This document shows, in pieces, positions 1 to 7,526 of a DNA stretch of 64,000 bases. The notes under the pieces were generated by a model. It was not told the origin of the DNA, ran no database searches, and saw nothing but the letters and a program-made list of their open reading frames with translations. The translations under genes were made by a program, and so were the position numbers. The DNA is from Citrifermentans bremense (GTDB lineage: Bacteria > Desulfobacterota > Desulfuromonadia > Geobacterales > Geobacteraceae), in contig NZ_AP023213.1 of assembly GCF_014218275.1 (NCBI RefSeq), positions 2,830,001 through 2,894,000 of the forward strand, given 5' to 3'. Positions within the stretch are counted from its first letter, which is position 1. Each line of letters starts with the position of its first letter.

Positions 1-87
1 TGGGCCGGGGCTCTGGTGCTCGTCACCGTCATGTTCGCCCTGAGCCTCACCGCCCGCTATTTCGGCAGGAGCAGGCACGCTAGATAG
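1..87 (+). CDS. pstA: phosphate ABC transporter permease PstA, C-terminal end (partial)
   Basis: Only the last 28 codons are in the window, read in frame from base 1 to a TAG stop. They encode the end of a hydrophobic segment followed by a short basic tail (RYFGRSRHAR). This fits the last membrane helix and cytoplasmic end of a binding-protein-dependent permease. The identity as PstA is inferred from pstB starting 40 bases downstream on the same strand; the residues alone would not prove it. Confidence 0.7.
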   Translation, partial: WAGALVLVTVMFALSLTARYFGRSRHAR

Positions 88-127
88 GTTAACTTACTGG
101 AACTAGAGATTTAAAAAAGAGGGAACG

Positions 128-886
128 ATGAACAACAAGGTACAACTCGAACAGGTCAACATACATTTCGGCAAGACCCACGCGGTGCGGGATATCAGCA
201 TGAACTTCCCCCAGAACAGCGTCACGGCCATCATCGGACCGTCCGGCTGCGGGAAATCCACACTGCTTAGATCGATGAACAGGATGCACGACCTGGTCCC
301 TTCGGCGCGGGTGACCGGCAAGATCCTCGTCGACAACGGCGACATCTACGACAGGGGCGTGGACCCGGTAGCCGTGAGGCGCCGAGTGGGGATGGTGTTC
401 CAGAAGCCGAACCCGTTCCCTGCCATGTCGATCTACGACAACGTCATCGCGGGGTACAAGTTGAACGGCCGCCTCCCCCGCGAAGAGGCCGACGAGATCG
501 TGGAAAGCTGCCTGAAACGTGTGGCCCTGTGGGACGAGGTTAAGGACCGGCTGAAAAGCAACGCCATGATGCTCTCCGGCGGCCAGCAGCAGCGCCTGTG
601 CATCGCCCGCACCGTCGCGGTTAAGCCGGAGGTGATCCTGATGGACGAGCCCGCCTCCGCCCTGGACCCCATCTCGACGCTGAAAATCGAGGAACTGATC
701 GAGGAGCTGAAGGAGCGCTACACCATCATCATCGTCACCCACAACATGCAGCAGGCGGCCCGCGTATCCGACTACACGGCGTTTCTGTACATGGGGGACC
801 TCGTCGAGTGCGGCGAGACCAAGAAGATCTTCACCACCCCCGAGGAAAAGCGGACCGAAGACTACATCACCGGCCGCTTCGGTTAA
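128..886 (+). CDS. pstB: phosphate ABC transporter ATP-binding protein PstB
   Basis: ATPase of the high-affinity phosphate importer PstSCAB, acting on the inner face of the cytoplasmic membrane. The 252-residue length is normal for the family. Walker A is at residues 37-45 (GPSGCGKST), the signature LSGGQQQR at about 149-156 and Walker B with DEP at about 169-175. A Q-loop FQKPNPFP lies near residue 91, which is typical of PstB. GAGGGA lies just before the ATG. It follows pstA and precedes phoU, the usual pst order; pstS is not in this run but 1.9 kb away on the other strand. Confidence 0.97.
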   Translation: MNNKVQLEQVNIHFGKTHAVRDISMNFPQNSVTAIIGPSGCGKSTLLRSMNRMHDLVPSARVTGKILVDNGDIYDRGVDPVAVRRRVGMVFQKPNPFPAMSIYDNVIAGYKLNGRLPREEADEIVESCLKRVALWDEVKDRLKSNAMMLSGGQQQRLCIARTVAVKPEVILMDEPASALDPISTLKIEELIEELKERYTIIIVTHNMQQAARVSDYTAFLYMGDLVECGETKKIFTTPEEKRTEDYITGRFG

Positions 887-902
887 CAGCTGCCAGAACC
901 TG

Positions 903-954
903 CGCCCCCTCTCCCACTTTGAGAGGATTTGGGGAGGGGGTTGGGGTGAGGGAG
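903..954. repeat. GC-rich palindromic intergenic repeat between pstB and phoU
   Basis: A pyrimidine-rich stretch (CCCCTCTCCC) is followed by purine-rich GGGGAGGGGG and GAGGGAG, so the segment can fold on itself. Similar C-run/G-run segments recur between genes elsewhere in the window (near 1790, 9320, 17535, 22905, 24105, 33845 and 50530). It has no coding sense. It may be a REP-like or miniature mobile element; this is inferred from recurrence only. Confidence 0.5.
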
Positions 955-1011
955 ACAGTGTTATCACCGCGACAGTATTGGAAATAACTTAATTGAGTAC
1001 CGGAGAAATAT

Positions 1012-1683
1012 ATGGAGAGAGAGCACTTCAGCAAGCAGTTTGACACCGAGCTGAACGAGATAAGGGAAAGGCTTCTTGAGATGGGGGGCAAGGTAGAGGT
1101 TATGATCGGCAACGCCATGCAGTCCCTGGTGGAGAGGGACACGGAGCTAGCCGAGCGGACCATCGCCTTCGACCACGAGATAAACGCGCTGGAGATGGTG
1201 ATCGACGAGAAGTGCCTGGAGGTGCTGGCGCGCAGGCAGCCTGCGGCGCGCGACCTGCGCTTCATCACGCTGGCGCTTAAAATCGTCACCGACCTGGAGC
1301 GGATCGGAGACCAGTGCGCCAACATCTGCAAGCGGGCACGGGAACTGAACCAGGAGCCGTCGCTCAAGCCCTACATCGACCTGCCGCGCATGGCGCAGGC
1401 CGCCTCCAACATGGTCACCAAGGCGCTGGATGCCTTCGTCCGCGGCGATGACGACCTGGCGATCAAGGTATGCGAAGACGACCAGTGCGTCGACGAACTG
1501 AACGAACAGATCCAGCGCGAGCTTTTGACCTTCATGATGGGGGATCCCAAGACCATCAGCCGCGCCATGAAGATCATCCAGGTCTCCAAGTGCCTGGAGC
1601 GCATCGCCGACCACGCCACGAACATCGCCGAAATGGTGATCTTCATGGTCAAGGGAAAGGACATCCGTCACACCATCGCCTGA
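1012..1683 (+). CDS. phoU: phosphate signalling complex protein PhoU
   Basis: Negative modulator that links the Pst transporter to the PhoR/PhoB two-component system. The 223 residues form two PhoU repeats, each with the family pattern RDLRFITLALKIVTDLERIGD (about residues 79-99 here) and later AMKIIQVSKCLERIADHATNIAE (about 188-210). These acidic Glu/Asp-containing helices bind metals in known structures. A GGAG element sits upstream of the ATG. Gene order pstA-pstB-phoU supports the call. A strong terminator follows. Confidence 0.96.
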   Translation: MEREHFSKQFDTELNEIRERLLEMGGKVEVMIGNAMQSLVERDTELAERTIAFDHEINALEMVIDEKCLEVLARRQPAARDLRFITLALKIVTDLERIGDQCANICKRARELNQEPSLKPYIDLPRMAQAASNMVTKALDAFVRGDDDLAIKVCEDDQCVDELNEQIQRELLTFMMGDPKTISRAMKIIQVSKCLERIADHATNIAEMVIFMVKGKDIRHTIA

Positions 1684-1710
1684 GCCTGCACTTGCCCATT
1701 CACACAAAAA

Positions 1711-1743
1711 AAGACAGGGACGCCGCTTCGGTCCCTGTCTTTT
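1711..1743 (+). terminator. rho-independent terminator after phoU
   Basis: AAGACAGGGAC and GTCCCTGTCTT form a perfect 11-bp stem around a 9-base loop, followed by a run of T. An A-run on the left side means it could also act on the minus strand. Confidence 0.9.
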
Positions 1744-1789
1744 TCGTTCGCGGTTGAGGTCCTAAGGTCAGCCTTGGGAACGCACCCAA

Positions 1790-1832
1790 AGCTCCCCTCC
1801 CTAGCCCTCCCCCTCCGGGGGCGGGGACTCAT
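1790..1832. repeat. GC-rich palindromic intergenic repeat
   Basis: CCCTCC blocks are followed by CCCCCTCCGGGGGCGGGG, a self-complementary segment. It belongs to the same loose family as the one between pstB and phoU and the near-identical CCCCCTCCGGGGGCGGG at about 24149-24164. Confidence 0.5.
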
Positions 1833-1869
1833 CAGATAACTCCCTGGCAGCGCAAATCGACGCTCAATC

Positions 1870-2172
1870 TCAAAAAAGAAGACCCTGTTGCCCGATGACC
1901 GAAGGCAACCGCTTCGGGGCCTTGATACGCAACTGCTTGTTGACGTTCATGCGGCCAAAGACCACCTCGATGTCGGAAACCGACACCTCGAATTCCTCCG
2001 CCAGAAACCGCACCATGTGGTCGGTGGCCCGCCCCGCGCGGGGAACTGCGGTGACGCTGATGCAGAGCTGGTGCCCCTTCGGCTTTCCAATCGCGTCCTT
2101 TTTGGCGTTCGGCGTACCGAGAACGTTGAGCACCAGCGTGTCGCCTTCCCAGAAGTAAAACGGCTTCTTCAC
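1870..2172 (-). CDS. DUF167 (YggU) family protein
   Basis: A 100-residue protein of the small DUF167/YggU family, whose molecular role is unknown. It shows the family pattern: an N-terminal strand region, PNAKKDAIG near residues 21-29, and the conserved AVPRAGRATDHMVRFLAEEF helix region around residues 42-61. The ATG overlaps the stop of the RidA gene upstream, so the two are probably translated as a pair. No terminator was recognised directly downstream. Confidence 0.85.
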   Translation of the reverse strand: MKKPFYFWEGDTLVLNVLGTPNAKKDAIGKPKGHQLCISVTAVPRAGRATDHMVRFLAEEFEVSVSDIEVVFGRMNVNKQLRIKAPKRLPSVIGQQGLLF

Positions 2173-2561
2173 TCTGACATCCTTTTCCTGCTGGCTACCA
2201 TTTCAATCTCGATTCTTGCTCGCAGAGGCAGCGACGCGACTCCAATGGTCGTTCGTGCAGGATAAGGCCGTTGGAACCGCTTTTCGTAGACTGCGTTCAT
2301 GGCTGAAAAATCGTCCATGTCGACGAGGAAAACGTTCACCTTGATGACGTTCCCTTCATCGAGGCCGGCTGCTCTAAGTACGGCAAAGAGGTTCTTGAAG
2401 CACTGCTCTGCCTGAATCGCAACGCCTCCATCCACAAGCTCGCCAGTGGCGGAATCTATCGGCGTCTGACCGGACAGGTAGATCGTGTCGCCGTCTTCCA
2501 CGGCATGCGAATAAGGGCCTACGGTCACGGCATTTTCGGCGGTTATTGCTTTTCGTGACAT
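2169..2561 (-). CDS. RidA family Rid/YjgF enamine/imine deaminase
   Basis: A 130-residue RidA-family protein. The family hydrolyses reactive 2-aminoacrylate and other enamine intermediates released by PLP enzymes. Diagnostic segments are GPYSHAV near the N-terminus, LSGQTPID near residue 29, and the C-terminal PARTTIGVASLPL with the conserved substrate-binding Arg. Length is typical. A good promoter lies upstream and the DUF167 gene overlaps its end, so this is a two-gene operon. Confidence 0.92.
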   Translation of the reverse strand: MSRKAITAENAVTVGPYSHAVEDGDTIYLSGQTPIDSATGELVDGGVAIQAEQCFKNLFAVLRAAGLDEGNVIKVNVFLVDMDDFSAMNAVYEKRFQRPYPARTTIGVASLPLRARIEIEMVASRKRMSE

Positions 2562-2615
2562 ACTACTTCCCCTTCCGTTGAACAGCGTATTTTGCGAGCA
2601 GACAATGAGTTTCGC

Positions 2616-2644
2616 ACTATAGAGACAACTACTGCCCTTGTCAA
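2616..2644 (-). promoter_or_regulatory. promoter of the RidA/DUF167 operon
   Basis: On the minus strand TTGACA (2639-2644) and TATAGT (2616-2621) are separated by exactly 17 bases, 55 bases upstream of the start codon. Confidence 0.65.
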
Positions 2645-2690
2645 AGGTGAAGCTAAAGCTTGTCGAAGGGACGGTACGAGTGGCGCAGAC

Positions 2691-2730
2691 AAAAAAATCC
2701 GGGTGCAGGCTTAGAGCCGATGCACCCGGA
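2691..2730 (-). terminator. rho-independent terminator after pstS
   Basis: TCCGGGTGCA (2698-2707) and TGCACCCGGA (2721-2730) form a perfect 10-bp stem. A run of seven T follows on the minus strand, directly downstream of pstS. Confidence 0.88.
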
Positions 2731-2759
2731 CGTTTCCAGATCCTTCTATGTCTTAAGCG

Positions 2760-3788
2760 TTATTTGATGGTCTTGATGGTCTTCTGAACCATCTTCACCA
2801 CGCTGTCCGGAAGCGGCGCGTACAGCATCGGGGCCGCCATCTTCTGACCTTTGGTCATGCTCCAGTTCAGGAACTCTACCAGTTTCTTCCCTTTGACCGG
2901 ATCCTTCTGCTTCTCGTAGACGAGCAGCCAGGTGAAGCCGACAACCGGGTAGGCGTCTTTGCCCGGCTGGTTCACCAGCGAGATGCGGTAGTCGGCGGGC
3001 ATCTTCTTGAGCGCTGCTGCCGCAGCAGCGCTCGTGGACTTGATGGACGGGGCTACGAAGACGCCGGCGCCGTTTTTCAGGGAGGCGAAGGGAAGCTTGT
3101 TTTCGAAGGCGTAGGCGAGTTCGACGTAGCCAATGGAGTAAGGAGTGGTCTTGATCTGTCCGGCAACGCCTTCGTTACCCTTGCCGCCGAGCCCTATCGG
3201 CCACTTGACCGATGCGCCCTTGCCGACCCGTTTCGCCCATTCGGCATTCACGCCGCTCAGGTAGTCCGTGAAGATGCTGGTGGTGCCGCTGCCGTCAGAG
3301 CGGTGCACGACGATGATCGGCTTGGCCGGGAGGTTGATCCCTTTGTTGTCGTCGGCGATCCTGGGATCGTTCCATTTGGTGATTTTACCGAGGTAGATGT
3401 TGGCCACGTCCTCGGAGTTGAGCTTGATACCGGAGGGGACCCCGGGGAGGTTGTAGGTGACCACGACAGCGCCCATGACGGTCGGGATGTGAAGCAGCTT
3501 GCCCGGGGCCGCGCTCAGTTCCTGATCGGAGAGGAACTTGTCGCTGGCGCCGAAGTCGACGGTCTGCGCCGTGATCTGCTTGATGCCGCCGCCGCTGCCG
3601 ATGGATTGGTAGTTGAACTTAACGCTTCTGTCCACTTTGGCGTACTCGCTGAACCACTTGGAGTAGAGGGGATACGGGAACGTTGCGCCCGCACCGTTAA
3701 CCAGGGTTTCCGCGGATGCCTGACCGGCGGCGCCAACAGTCGCCACGAGGGCCAGAGCCATGAATGCTTTTTTTATCTTCTGAATCAT
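2760..3788 (-). CDS. pstS: phosphate ABC transporter substrate-binding protein PstS
   Basis: Periplasmic phosphate-binding protein of the Pst importer, 342 residues. A Sec signal peptide covers about residues 1-26, ending at ASA. The mature start has the PstS pattern NGAGATFPYPLYSKW, followed by YQSIGSGGGIKQ and the phosphate-contact segment HRSDGSGTTSIF. GGAGGAAG precedes the ATG. It is transcribed away from phoB and has its own terminator. It is separated from the pst permease/ATPase genes by the RidA pair and inverted relative to them. Confidence 0.96.
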   Translation of the reverse strand: MIQKIKKAFMALALVATVGAAGQASAETLVNGAGATFPYPLYSKWFSEYAKVDRSVKFNYQSIGSGGGIKQITAQTVDFGASDKFLSDQELSAAPGKLLHIPTVMGAVVVTYNLPGVPSGIKLNSEDVANIYLGKITKWNDPRIADDNKGINLPAKPIIVVHRSDGSGTTSIFTDYLSGVNAEWAKRVGKGASVKWPIGLGGKGNEGVAGQIKTTPYSIGYVELAYAFENKLPFASLKNGAGVFVAPSIKSTSAAAAAALKKMPADYRISLVNQPGKDAYPVVGFTWLLVYEKQKDPVKGKKLVEFLNWSMTKGQKMAAPMLYAPLPDSVVKMVQKTIKTIK

Positions 3789-3815
3789 TTCTTCCTCCTT
3801 TTCGGTTTTGAAGCG

Positions 3816-3850
3816 ACTATAAGCCCGTAATGTTGCAGTAGGGTTACAAC
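3816..3850 (-). promoter_or_regulatory. Pho-box-like repeats and -10 of pstS
   Basis: On the minus strand TGTAAC (3843-3848) and TGCAAC (3832-3837) are direct repeats spaced 11 bases apart, as in PhoB boxes. A TATAGT -10 (3816-3821) lies 10 bases downstream of the second repeat, where a PhoB-dependent promoter would put it. The consensus differs from the E. coli CTGTCAT, so this is inference from spacing and context. Confidence 0.5.
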
Positions 3851-3943
3851 CGCCAGAAGAATTTGTGAAAATGATCCCTCCGATGCGATCGGTTCGCCCG
3901 CCCCCCCTCAGCTCATCCGGTCAGATAAGCCTCCCTGCGCCAC

Positions 3944-3984
3944 ATTTAACCGGTCTGTAACGATTCCTTCACAAACCATATGTA
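3944..3984 (+). promoter_or_regulatory. Pho-box-like repeats upstream of phoB
   Basis: ATTTAAC (3944-3950), CTGTAAC (3955-3961) and CCTTCAC (3966-3972) lie in phase at 11-base steps, reading toward phoB. A weak -10-like TATGTA follows at 3979. This suggests that PhoB activates its own gene. The last copy is a poor match. Confidence 0.4.
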
Positions 3985-4058
3985 AAAGAAAGAGCGAACT
4001 TTCTGAAACGAAACAGTAGCCAGTCCCACTTTTTTTACCAAAGAACAACAGAGGTGCC

Positions 4059-4736
4059 ATGCAGACCGTATTGATCATCGAAGACGAAAAAGACCTGGCC
4101 GACCTCATCGCCTTCAATCTTGAGAGAGAAGGATACCAGGCCATTGTAGCAACGAACGGATTCGAAGGGTTGGAGCAGGCAGCGACGAGCCGGCCAGACC
4201 TGATCCTTCTGGACCTCATGCTCCCCGGGATGCTTGGAACGGAGCTGTGCAAGAACATAAGGAAGTCGGAGAAGACCGCCGGCATACCGGTAATCATGCT
4301 TACAGCCAAAGGGGAAGAGATAGACAAAGTGGTCGGGTTCGAGGTGGGAGCCGACGACTACGTGGTGAAGCCGTTTTCTACAAGGGAGCTGCTACTGCGC
4401 GTGAAGGCAGTACTGAGGCGGTCGAAGAGCCGTCCCGGCGCGGCGGCGGTGTTGCAGGCAGGTCCCATCGCCATAGATGTAGAACGGCACTGCGTCCTGG
4501 TTGACGGCGAGGAGATCAGCTTCACCGGCACGGAATTCAAGCTCCTGCACACCCTGGCGCAAAGGACGGGAAGGGTCCAGAGCAGGGACGTGCTGCTGCG
4601 GGACGTCTGGGGGTACAACTTCGTGGATGACAGCCGGACCGTCGACACCCACATAACCCGCCTGCGCACCAAGCTGGGCAAGGCTGGCGACCTGATAAAA
4701 ACGGTTCGAGGCTTCGGCTACAAGATTGAGGTGTGA
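4059..4736 (+). CDS. phoB: phosphate regulon response regulator PhoB
   Basis: OmpR/PhoB-family regulator, 225 residues. The receiver domain (about 1-120) has the phosphoacceptor D52 in LILLDLMLPG and the conserved K in VVKPF. A winged-helix DNA-binding domain (about 128-225) contains TGTEFKLL and RTVDTHITRLRTKLG. GAGGTG precedes the ATG. Divergence from pstS across Pho-like boxes supports PhoB rather than another OmpR-type regulator. No PhoR kinase gene follows; the next gene encodes a c-di-GMP protein. Confidence 0.88.
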   Translation: MQTVLIIEDEKDLADLIAFNLEREGYQAIVATNGFEGLEQAATSRPDLILLDLMLPGMLGTELCKNIRKSEKTAGIPVIMLTAKGEEIDKVVGFEVGADDYVVKPFSTRELLLRVKAVLRRSKSRPGAAAVLQAGPIAIDVERHCVLVDGEEISFTGTEFKLLHTLAQRTGRVQSRDVLLRDVWGYNFVDDSRTVDTHITRLRTKLGKAGDLIKTVRGFGYKIEV

Positions 4737-4905
4737 CGGTTGACGGCTGCCTCAATGCGGACAACGCGACACCGGGAAAAAATCCTTTATAATAATTTCC
4801 TTTTAACGATCCACCCCATGAGTAGAGAGCGCCCAGTCTCTCGTCCGCCGACCAGACATCTGGCAGTTGCCGTGCCAGGAGCTGTTTTCATGGAGGCCGA
4901 AGATC

Positions 4906-7515
4906 ATGTCCACCAACTCGAACCCGCCACCGGCACAAGAGAGAGATCTAGTGGTGGTTGGTCGCAGAATACTCATAGTCGACGACAGCCCCACCCAGAC
5001 GATGTTCTTGAAACAGGTACTTGTGGCACAAGGGTACGGCGTGCTGATCGCGCAGAGCGCAGAAGAAGCCCTGGAGAGAATCACCGAACTCTCCCCGGAC
5101 CTGGTGATAAGCGACATCCTCATGCCCGGGATTGACGGTTTCGAGCTCTGCCGGCAAATACGCGCGCTGGACCAGATGGGCTCGCTGCCGGTCATCCTGC
5201 TGACCTACCTGAACGACCCGACCCACGTGCTGCACAGCCTAGAGGCGGGCGCCAACTACTTCATCACCAAGCCCTACAAAACGGAGTTGCTACTGTCACG
5301 AGTCGCTGCACTTCTGCACCGCGGAGAAGGGTGCTGCCAGATCCATGAAAACGGGGAGGTGGTCTGCAACTATTACGGCAGCAACTACGAGATAAAGGCG
5401 TCGAAGGCCCATGTCATCGACCTGCTGCTCGCGACGTATGAGCTCGCGTCGGAGAAGAACCAGGAAAACGAGGCGGCACAGGAAGCCCTGAGGAAGCTGA
5501 ACGAGGAGCTGGAAAACAGGGTTGCCGAGCGGACCGCGAAACTCCACAACACCATTTGCGAACTGCGCCAGGAGATCGCCGAACGGGAAAACGCGGAAGA
5601 GTGCGTGCGGCGCCTGAACAGGCTCCACTCGGTTTTGTCCGAAACCAGCAAGGCGGTGGCCCACACACGGGACCGCGGCTCCCTGTTCCATGATTTCTGC
5701 AGCATCGCGGTAGACCATGGCTGTTTCAAGCTCGCCTGGGTTGGCATATTGGATGCGCCTACCGGAATAGTTGCGGTAGCAGCCGCCAGGGGAACGACGG
5801 ACTACCTGGAGGACCTGACCGTGTGCCTTGACGAGGGACCTTCGGGAAACGGCCCTACCGGTATAGCGATACGGCAGGGAACCCACTACATCTGCAACGA
5901 CTTCCTGGGCGACTCCGTCACGCGACCCTGGCATGAGCGCGGCGAGACCTACGGCTTCCGCGCCTCCGCGAGCATAGCGCTCAAGCAGGAGGGGCACGTC
6001 ATCGGGGCACTCACCCTTTACGCCGACAAGAAGGACTACTTCGACCAGCCCCAAATCGAGCTTTTGCGACAGATGGGTGCGGACATCTCGTTTGCCTTGG
6101 GGAACATGGCGCGCGAGGAAAGGCGCCTGGAGGTGGAGCGGGCGTTACTGGAGGAAACGACCCAGAGGATGAACGAACAGGAAATGCACGAGCAGCGCAT
6201 CGAGTACCTGGCACATTACGACACGGTGACGAAGCTTCCCAACCGCTTCAGCCTGATGGCCCGGCTGGGGCAGGCCCTGGAGCTCGCCAAAAGGTTCTCG
6301 AGCCGGCTCGCCGTCATCTTCATCGACCTGGACCGCTTCAAGAACATCAACGATTCCCTCGGGCACCACATCGGCGACCGTCTGCTGTTCCAGGTGGCAG
6401 GGCGCCTCCAGGACACCATCCGCAGCGCCGACATCGTGGCGAGGCTCGGTGGCGACGAGTTCGTGGTGGTGCTGCCGCTGATCAACTCAAACGTCTCCGC
6501 CGCGCACGCCGTGCGCAAGATCCAGCAGACGCTGTCGCAGGGGTACACGGTCGAGTCCCACGAGCTGAACATCACGCCGAGCATAGGCATCAGCGTTTAT
6601 CCCAACGACGGGGAGACAGTCCAGGAACTGATGAAAAACGCGGACCTGGCCATGTACCACGCCAAGTCGGCGGGGCGCAACAGCTACCAGTTTTTTACCC
6701 AGGAGATGAATCTGACTGTGCAGGCGAGGCTGGTGTTGGAAAGCGATTTGAGGACGGCGCTGGAGCGGGATGAATTGACGCTGCATTACCAGCCGCAGAT
6801 CGATTTGAAGAGTGGGAATGTGGTCGGGGTCGAGGCACTGTTGCGCTGGAGGCATCCGGTGCGAGGACAGGTGGCGCCGGACGTCTTCATTCCGGTTGCC
6901 GAGGATACCGGGCTCATCCTCTCCATCGGCGAATTCGCCCTAAAAAGCGCCTGTGAGCAGCTTGCCCTGTGGATCTCGCAGGGGCTTCCACCGCTGCGGA
7001 TGGCGGTGAACCTCTCGGCGCGGCAGTTCAAGCAGAGCAACCTCCCGAGCCTTCTCGCCGACATCCTCGCGGTGACCGGCGTCGCCGCGCACCTTTTGGA
7101 ACTGGAGATCACCGAGAGCTCGGCCATGGACGATCCTAACTCCGCCATTTTGCATCTGCGCACGCTGAGGGAGATGGGGGTGGAGCTTGCCATCGACGAT
7201 TTCGGGACCGGCTATTCTTCCCTTAGCTACTTGAAGCTCTTCCCGGTAAACAGGCTGAAGATCGACCGTTCCTTCGTGCGCGGCATCGACACCGACTCCG
7301 AAGACGCCGAGATTGCAGCCGCCACCATCGCCCTGGCCCACAACCTGGGAAAGGAGGTGGTCGCGGAAGGGGTGGAAACGGAAGCGCAGTGCAGGTTCCT
7401 TGAGGGGCAGCAGTGCGACATCCTGCAGGGTTACTTCTTCAGCAAGCCACTCTCCGCCGCCGGCATCGCCTCCTACCTCGCTGCGAACCGGCGCCCCCCC
7501 ACCTTGATGAACTGA
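4906..7515 (+). CDS. response regulator with GAF, GGDEF and EAL domains (c-di-GMP turnover)
   Basis: Predicted soluble c-di-GMP enzyme of 869 residues. Order: receiver (about 20-140, with D in LVISDILMPG), coiled linker (about 170-215), GAF (about 225-390), GGDEF (about 410-570) and EAL (about 585-860). The GGDEF motif is intact at 515-519 and EAL is intact at 643-645, with DDFGTGYSS later, so both cyclase and phosphodiesterase activities are possible. The ATG at 4906 is chosen because GGAGG lies 9 bases upstream; a TTG at 4867 in the same frame is less likely. It follows phoB without a partner kinase. Confidence 0.9.
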   Translation: MSTNSNPPPAQERDLVVVGRRILIVDDSPTQTMFLKQVLVAQGYGVLIAQSAEEALERITELSPDLVISDILMPGIDGFELCRQIRALDQMGSLPVILLTYLNDPTHVLHSLEAGANYFITKPYKTELLLSRVAALLHRGEGCCQIHENGEVVCNYYGSNYEIKASKAHVIDLLLATYELASEKNQENEAAQEALRKLNEELENRVAERTAKLHNTICELRQEIAERENAEECVRRLNRLHSVLSETSKAVAHTRDRGSLFHDFCSIAVDHGCFKLAWVGILDAPTGIVAVAAARGTTDYLEDLTVCLDEGPSGNGPTGIAIRQGTHYICNDFLGDSVTRPWHERGETYGFRASASIALKQEGHVIGALTLYADKKDYFDQPQIELLRQMGADISFALGNMAREERRLEVERALLEETTQRMNEQEMHEQRIEYLAHYDTVTKLPNRFSLMARLGQALELAKRFSSRLAVIFIDLDRFKNINDSLGHHIGDRLLFQVAGRLQDTIRSADIVARLGGDEFVVVLPLINSNVSAAHAVRKIQQTLSQGYTVESHELNITPSIGISVYPNDGETVQELMKNADLAMYHAKSAGRNSYQFFTQEMNLTVQARLVLESDLRTALERDELTLHYQPQIDLKSGNVVGVEALLRWRHPVRGQVAPDVFIPVAEDTGLILSIGEFALKSACEQLALWISQGLPPLRMAVNLSARQFKQSNLPSLLADILAVTGVAAHLLELEITESSAMDDPNSAILHLRTLREMGVELAIDDFGTGYSSLSYLKLFPVNRLKIDRSFVRGIDTDSEDAEIAAATIALAHNLGKEVVAEGVETEAQCRFLEGQQCDILQGYFFSKPLSAAGIASYLAANRRPPTLMN

Positions 7516-7526
7516 TCCCCTGGGTT

